From an uncultured Rhodospirillales bacterium (GTDB taxonomy: Bacteria; Pseudomonadota; Alphaproteobacteria; ATCC43930; CGMCC-115725): a stretch of 64,000 nt of DNA. The position numbers and the translations under genes are program-made. Shown here piece after piece: positions 61,260 through 64,000 of the stretch (position 1 is its first letter; each line of letters begins with the position of its first letter). The stretch is taken from NCBI GenBank assembly GCA_903822185.1, contig CAIJOA010000048.1:124001-188000 (forward strand). Direction: 5' to 3'. The notes under the pieces were generated by a model, which was not told the origin of the DNA, ran no database searches, and saw only the letters and a program-made list of their open reading frames with translations.

Positions 61260-62206
61260 GGCGCGGACTTTCCCGCCACGGGCGGCAAGTACTTTTCCGT
61301 GACCAGCGTTTTCATATCGGGTGGATTGTCGAGCACATGAAGATCGATAAAGGTCTGGCGTAGTTCATCCAGCGCCGTATTGCTGAATCGTCCGTCGTTC
61401 GACACTTCTTTCATCACGATATCATAGGTGCCCGCGGCGATGTCGGCATCGACGTGCTGGACCTCTTTGGCGATGGCGATCGTTGCCGCCTTGTCGGCCC
61501 GCATAAAGCCGACTGTCTCGAACCAAGCCGTCAGGAACGACCGGATGACGCGGGGATTTTTTTCCATCAGTGTGTTCGTCGCAAAGACCAGATTGGCGAC
61601 AAAACTCTTCACGACGTCGCCGTCCGTGATGAGAATACGTCCGCGACCGAGCCGTTCGGCCTGCAGCGCCGAGGAAATATCGACGCTCGCCGCGTCGATC
61701 TGCTTGGTCATCAAGGCAGCCCAATAGCCATCGGGCGGTCCGATGGTCGCACGCTTGATTCCTTCCGGCCCCCAGCCCTGTTGCTGCGACAACTGCGCCA
61801 CAACCCACCCGGTCATCGAGGCAATTTGCGACACGGCAACCGACTTACCTTTAAGATCGGCGACGGTCTTGATCGGGCTATCGGGCACGACGCTGAAGGT
61901 CAGCTCGACGGGGGCACCGAGGATCGCGGCGACACCTTTGACCGGCAAGCCCTTTTCGATCAGCGCAAGCTCGACACCGCTGGTGAGGCCGATATCGACG
62001 GTGCCGCCGGTAAGCGCCATATCCAGCATCGGCGCACGACCAAAATTGACGATTTCAACATCGAGGCCGTGCTTATTGAAAATGCCCTTTTGCACGCCGA
62101 CATCGAGCGGCATGTAAGCGAAGGCGTTGGCATTCGACTTGCCGACACGCAACGCCTCTCCCGCCACCGCCCGGATAGGAGAAAATGCCATCAGCGCAAC
62201 GATCAC
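61256..62206 (-). CDS. NMT1-type solute-binding protein
   Basis: A 316-residue exported protein, signal peptide about 1-16 (RAVAG). ALRVGKSNANAFAYMPLDVGVQKGIFNKHGLDVEIVNF is the family opening, then ALTGGTVDIGLTSGVELA and VADLKGKSVAVSQIASM. No ABC partner genes are present. It is translationally coupled to the dihydroxyphthalate decarboxylase-like gene, so the periplasmic protein and the cytosolic protein may handle the same acid. The 242-base gap upstream has only a weak dyad TTCCG-N6-CGGAA at 62342-62357. Confidence 0.88.
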   Translation of the reverse strand: MIVALMAFSPIRAVAGEALRVGKSNANAFAYMPLDVGVQKGIFNKHGLDVEIVNFGRAPMLDMALTGGTVDIGLTSGVELALIEKGLPVKGVAAILGAPVELTFSVVPDSPIKTVADLKGKSVAVSQIASMTGWVVAQLSQQQGWGPEGIKRATIGPPDGYWAALMTKQIDAASVDISSALQAERLGRGRILITDGDVVKSFVANLVFATNTLMEKNPRVIRSFLTAWFETVGFMRADKAATIAIAKEVQHVDADIAAGTYDIVMKEVSNDGRFSNTALDELRQTFIDLHVLDNPPDMKTLVTEKYLPPVAGKSAP

Positions 62207-62448
62207 TAAACACAGGTTCCGTCGGTCGAGCGAAATGGTTTGCCTCCCGGTGCATCTTGTTATCGAGACAAGCGTCTCTATTGCCGAGAACGCTACTCAG
62301 GACCGAAGGCATGTCAATTTTCGATGCGATGCCCGCAACACTTCCGGATATTCGGAAACGCGGCAACGGCGAGGAATGATTGCGATTTTGTCCTCATCAC
62401 GCCAAGCTTTACGACATCTTTTAAAGCATCCGTGACAGGGAGAACCTG

Positions 62449-63318
62449 GTGACGTCGAGCAAGGTCAATGCCATCCGAAGCGTGGCGATCGGTGTGGTGG
62501 ATGTCGCGGCGAGCGCAACCTTTTACCGCGAGATTTGGGGGCTCATTCCCGTCTCCGAATCACCTGAAGCGGTCTATCTGCGCGGTACCGGACCGGATCA
62601 TCATTTACTGGCGCTGATCCAGCACGATCGGCCACAGGTTCTTCGCCTCGATATGACCGCGCCGGATCGCGCCGCGGTCGATGCGCTTCATGCTTCGCTC
62701 AGCATTCTCGGTTCGTCGTTGATCAACGAGCCCGCCACCATCACCGAGCCGGGCGGCGGCTATGGCTTCAGCTTTGGCGATCACGAAGGTCGGACGATTC
62801 GAATCCTCACCGATCCGATTTGCCATACGGCAATGGCCGATCATCCCGACCGCCCCTCGAAGATCACCCATGTCGTGTTGAACTCGGGAGATCCCGACAT
62901 GGTTTCTCTATCGAAGCTTTATTGCGATGCTCTCGGTTTTACCGTGATCAACAAATCCAAGAATCAGAGCTTCCTCAAATGCAATGCGGATCATCATTCG
63001 CTTGCCTTCGTGGTCAACGAGACCAACGCCCTCAATCACATCGCCTTCGCGATGACCGATGTCGATGCTGTGGTCCGTGGCGCCGTGCGCATGTCGGCAC
63101 AAGGCTATCCCATCGGTTGGGGTGTCGGCCAACACAGCGCAGGTGAGGATGTGTACGCCTATTTCGGAGGACCGGACGGCGGCGCGATCGAATATATCGC
63201 GAAGGTTCCGCTCGACTGGAACGGCGCGGCCAGCGAAACGCCAAATTGGGACACCGAACGCCGGCCCAACGCAATCCTGGCCGCCGCACAGCGCCGCATC
63301 CCTTTTTACGCCGCGTGA
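62449..63318 (+). CDS. VOC family protein (extradiol dioxygenase-like), two modules
   Basis: A 289-residue protein with two vicinal-oxygen-chelate modules. In the second, THVVLNSGDPD, the DHHSLAFV stretch and NHIAFAMTDVD give plausible His/Glu metal ligands, as in catechol 2,3-dioxygenases; the first module (VAIGVVDVAASATFYREIWG) lacks the His, as expected. GTG 62449 follows AGGGAG. Ring cleavage is plausible in this catabolic setting, but a glyoxalase-like role cannot be excluded. It stands alone on its strand. Confidence 0.87.
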   Translation: MTSSKVNAIRSVAIGVVDVAASATFYREIWGLIPVSESPEAVYLRGTGPDHHLLALIQHDRPQVLRLDMTAPDRAAVDALHASLSILGSSLINEPATITEPGGGYGFSFGDHEGRTIRILTDPICHTAMADHPDRPSKITHVVLNSGDPDMVSLSKLYCDALGFTVINKSKNQSFLKCNADHHSLAFVVNETNALNHIAFAMTDVDAVVRGAVRMSAQGYPIGWGVGQHSAGEDVYAYFGGPDGGAIEYIAKVPLDWNGAASETPNWDTERRPNAILAAAQRRIPFYAA

Positions 63319-63351
63319 AACGTCCGCGGCACGAATTCGAAAAAGGTCCGG

Positions 63352-63753
63352 CTAGAACCAGCCGCCCGGCAGCGCTTCGAGATTCATGCTCGCGGGGTTC
63401 GTGAGCTTTATCGCAACGCCGGAACCATGTGGGGCCGCCCAAGCGAAGCCCGACGGGGAATGCCAGACTTTGGCTTGAATAACTGCGTCAGCGCCCAGCT
63501 TGCGGGCGCGATCGGCCAGCATTTTTTTGGATTCGTCGAGATTGCCATACCAAGGTTTGCTGACTTCGAGTTTACCGAGGACTTGATAAGTACCCGGCGG
63601 AAGATCTTCCGCCGAAACACGAATCTGATTGGTCTGCGGCGGAGAGACCCGCGCTTCTGCGGCAGGCTTGCTTTCGCTGACCGGCGAAGGCTTGGGGGAA
63701 TCTTGCGCACAGCCTGCGATCAGAACGGCAAAAGCGAGAGCTGATATTTCCAT
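63352..63753 (-). CDS. small lipoprotein
   Basis: A 133-residue protein with a lipoprotein signal: lipobox LIAGC, lipidated Cys at residue 15, then a Pro/Ser-rich linker. The C-terminal domain (GTYQVLGKLEVSKPW then ADRARKLGADAVIQAKV) resembles the compact alpha/beta domain of YbjQ/DUF4156-like envelope proteins. It should be membrane-anchored in the envelope. No partner genes are apparent. Confidence 0.76.
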   Translation of the reverse strand: MEISALAFAVLIAGCAQDSPKPSPVSESKPAAEARVSPPQTNQIRVSAEDLPPGTYQVLGKLEVSKPWYGNLDESKKMLADRARKLGADAVIQAKVWHSPSGFAWAAPHGSGVAIKLTNPASMNLEALPGGWF

Positions 63754-63918
63754 AATGTTCTACGCATTGTTCCCTCGTTCGACATGTGAAGCCATCAAGG
63801 TAGCCGACACGGACGACCGATCAAGCGCCCCCGACGGCGATGAAGAGCGCATTGCAGACGCCCGGAGCGCGGGGAGCTAAAGTATCCGGTAGTTGCCCCA
63901 TCCTTTGGAGAAGATGCG

Positions 63919-64000
63919 ATGTCGTTCTACCGTGGCATGATCTGTGAAAATCTAACCATCACCGGCGACAAAGGAACGCCGATCACGGCTTACGTGGCGA
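63919..64000 (+). CDS. dienelactone hydrolase family protein, N-terminus only
   Basis: The reading begins MSFYRGMICENLTITGDKG and runs off the right edge after 27 codons. The opening resembles cytosolic dienelactone hydrolases, and GGAG lies eight bases before the ATG. With only the first 27 residues visible, the catalytic Cys-Asp-His cannot be checked. Confidence 0.55.
   Translation, partial: MSFYRGMICENLTITGDKGTPITAYVA

Noticed and set aside
62342-62357. TTCCG-N6-CGGAA dyad as a regulator site
   Set aside because: Only five matching bases per arm and no adjacent regulator; too weak to list as a feature.

Overview
The window is dense, GC-rich bacterial DNA with short gaps and no gene-free stretch over 300 bases. 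It looks like the chromosome of an alphaproteobacterium, perhaps Rhodospirillales or Hyphomicrobiales. The pointers are a glycine dehydrogenase split into two subunits, DUF3775 and CsbD proteins, a bacterial topoisomerase IB, a DUF2237 protein, and two families of palindromic intergenic repeats. The genus cannot be fixed from the sequence alone. No tRNA, rRNA, CRISPR array, transposase, phage or known defence gene was seen.

Layout. 0-7 kb: 5'-oxoprolinase/hydantoinase A (running off the left edge), an isocitrate lyase/PEP mutase family enzyme, a Lon-like protease, and two creatinase-like M24 proteins. 7-13 kb: a clearly bounded operon (strong sigma70-like promoter, SDR, aryl-acid AMP ligase, amidohydrolase, terminator), then hydantoinase B, a cupin and an HMG-CoA-lyase-like enzyme. 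14-20 kb: flavin monooxygenase, periplasmic-binding-fold proteins, MFS, carboxymuconolactone-decarboxylase-like protein and alpha/beta hydrolase. 20-24.8 kb: 5-formyl-THF cyclo-ligase, formate-THF ligase and two tandem NMT1-type binding proteins. 24.9-27.2 kb: PadR regulator and two exported hydrolase-fold proteins. 27.2-32.8 kb: a MetE-like pair with an NMT1-type binding protein, divergent from an IclR regulator and a frameshifted MFS gene. 32.8-37.2 kb: the glycine cleavage operon gcvT-gcvH-gcvPA-gcvPB. 37.2-45 kb: a second catabolic block (3-hydroxyacyl-CoA dehydrogenase, SDR, cupin, two cyclase-family hydrolases, FAH-family hydrolase, amidohydrolase decarboxylase, Ldh-type dehydrogenase). 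45-58.8 kb: mostly housekeeping (fused CydDC-like exporter, Mug glycosylase, sirtuin, topoisomerase IB, MsbA-like exporter, GTP cyclohydrolase I). 58.8-64 kb: MFS, a dihydroxyphthalate-decarboxylase-like protein, a further NMT1-type protein, a VOC protein, a lipoprotein and the start of a dienelactone hydrolase.

Together the genes suggest a heterotroph that takes up and breaks down aromatic or heterocyclic acids and feeds one-carbon units into the folate pool (gcv, fhs, 5-FTHF cyclo-ligase, MetE-like enzymes). Several solute-binding proteins stand without any ABC permease or ATPase. The best candidates for something undescribed are the IclR-linked unit that joins two MetE-like enzymes to a lone binding protein, and the promoter-to-terminator SDR/aryl-AMP ligase/amidohydrolase operon. 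All functions are inferred from motifs and family resemblance; no search was run.
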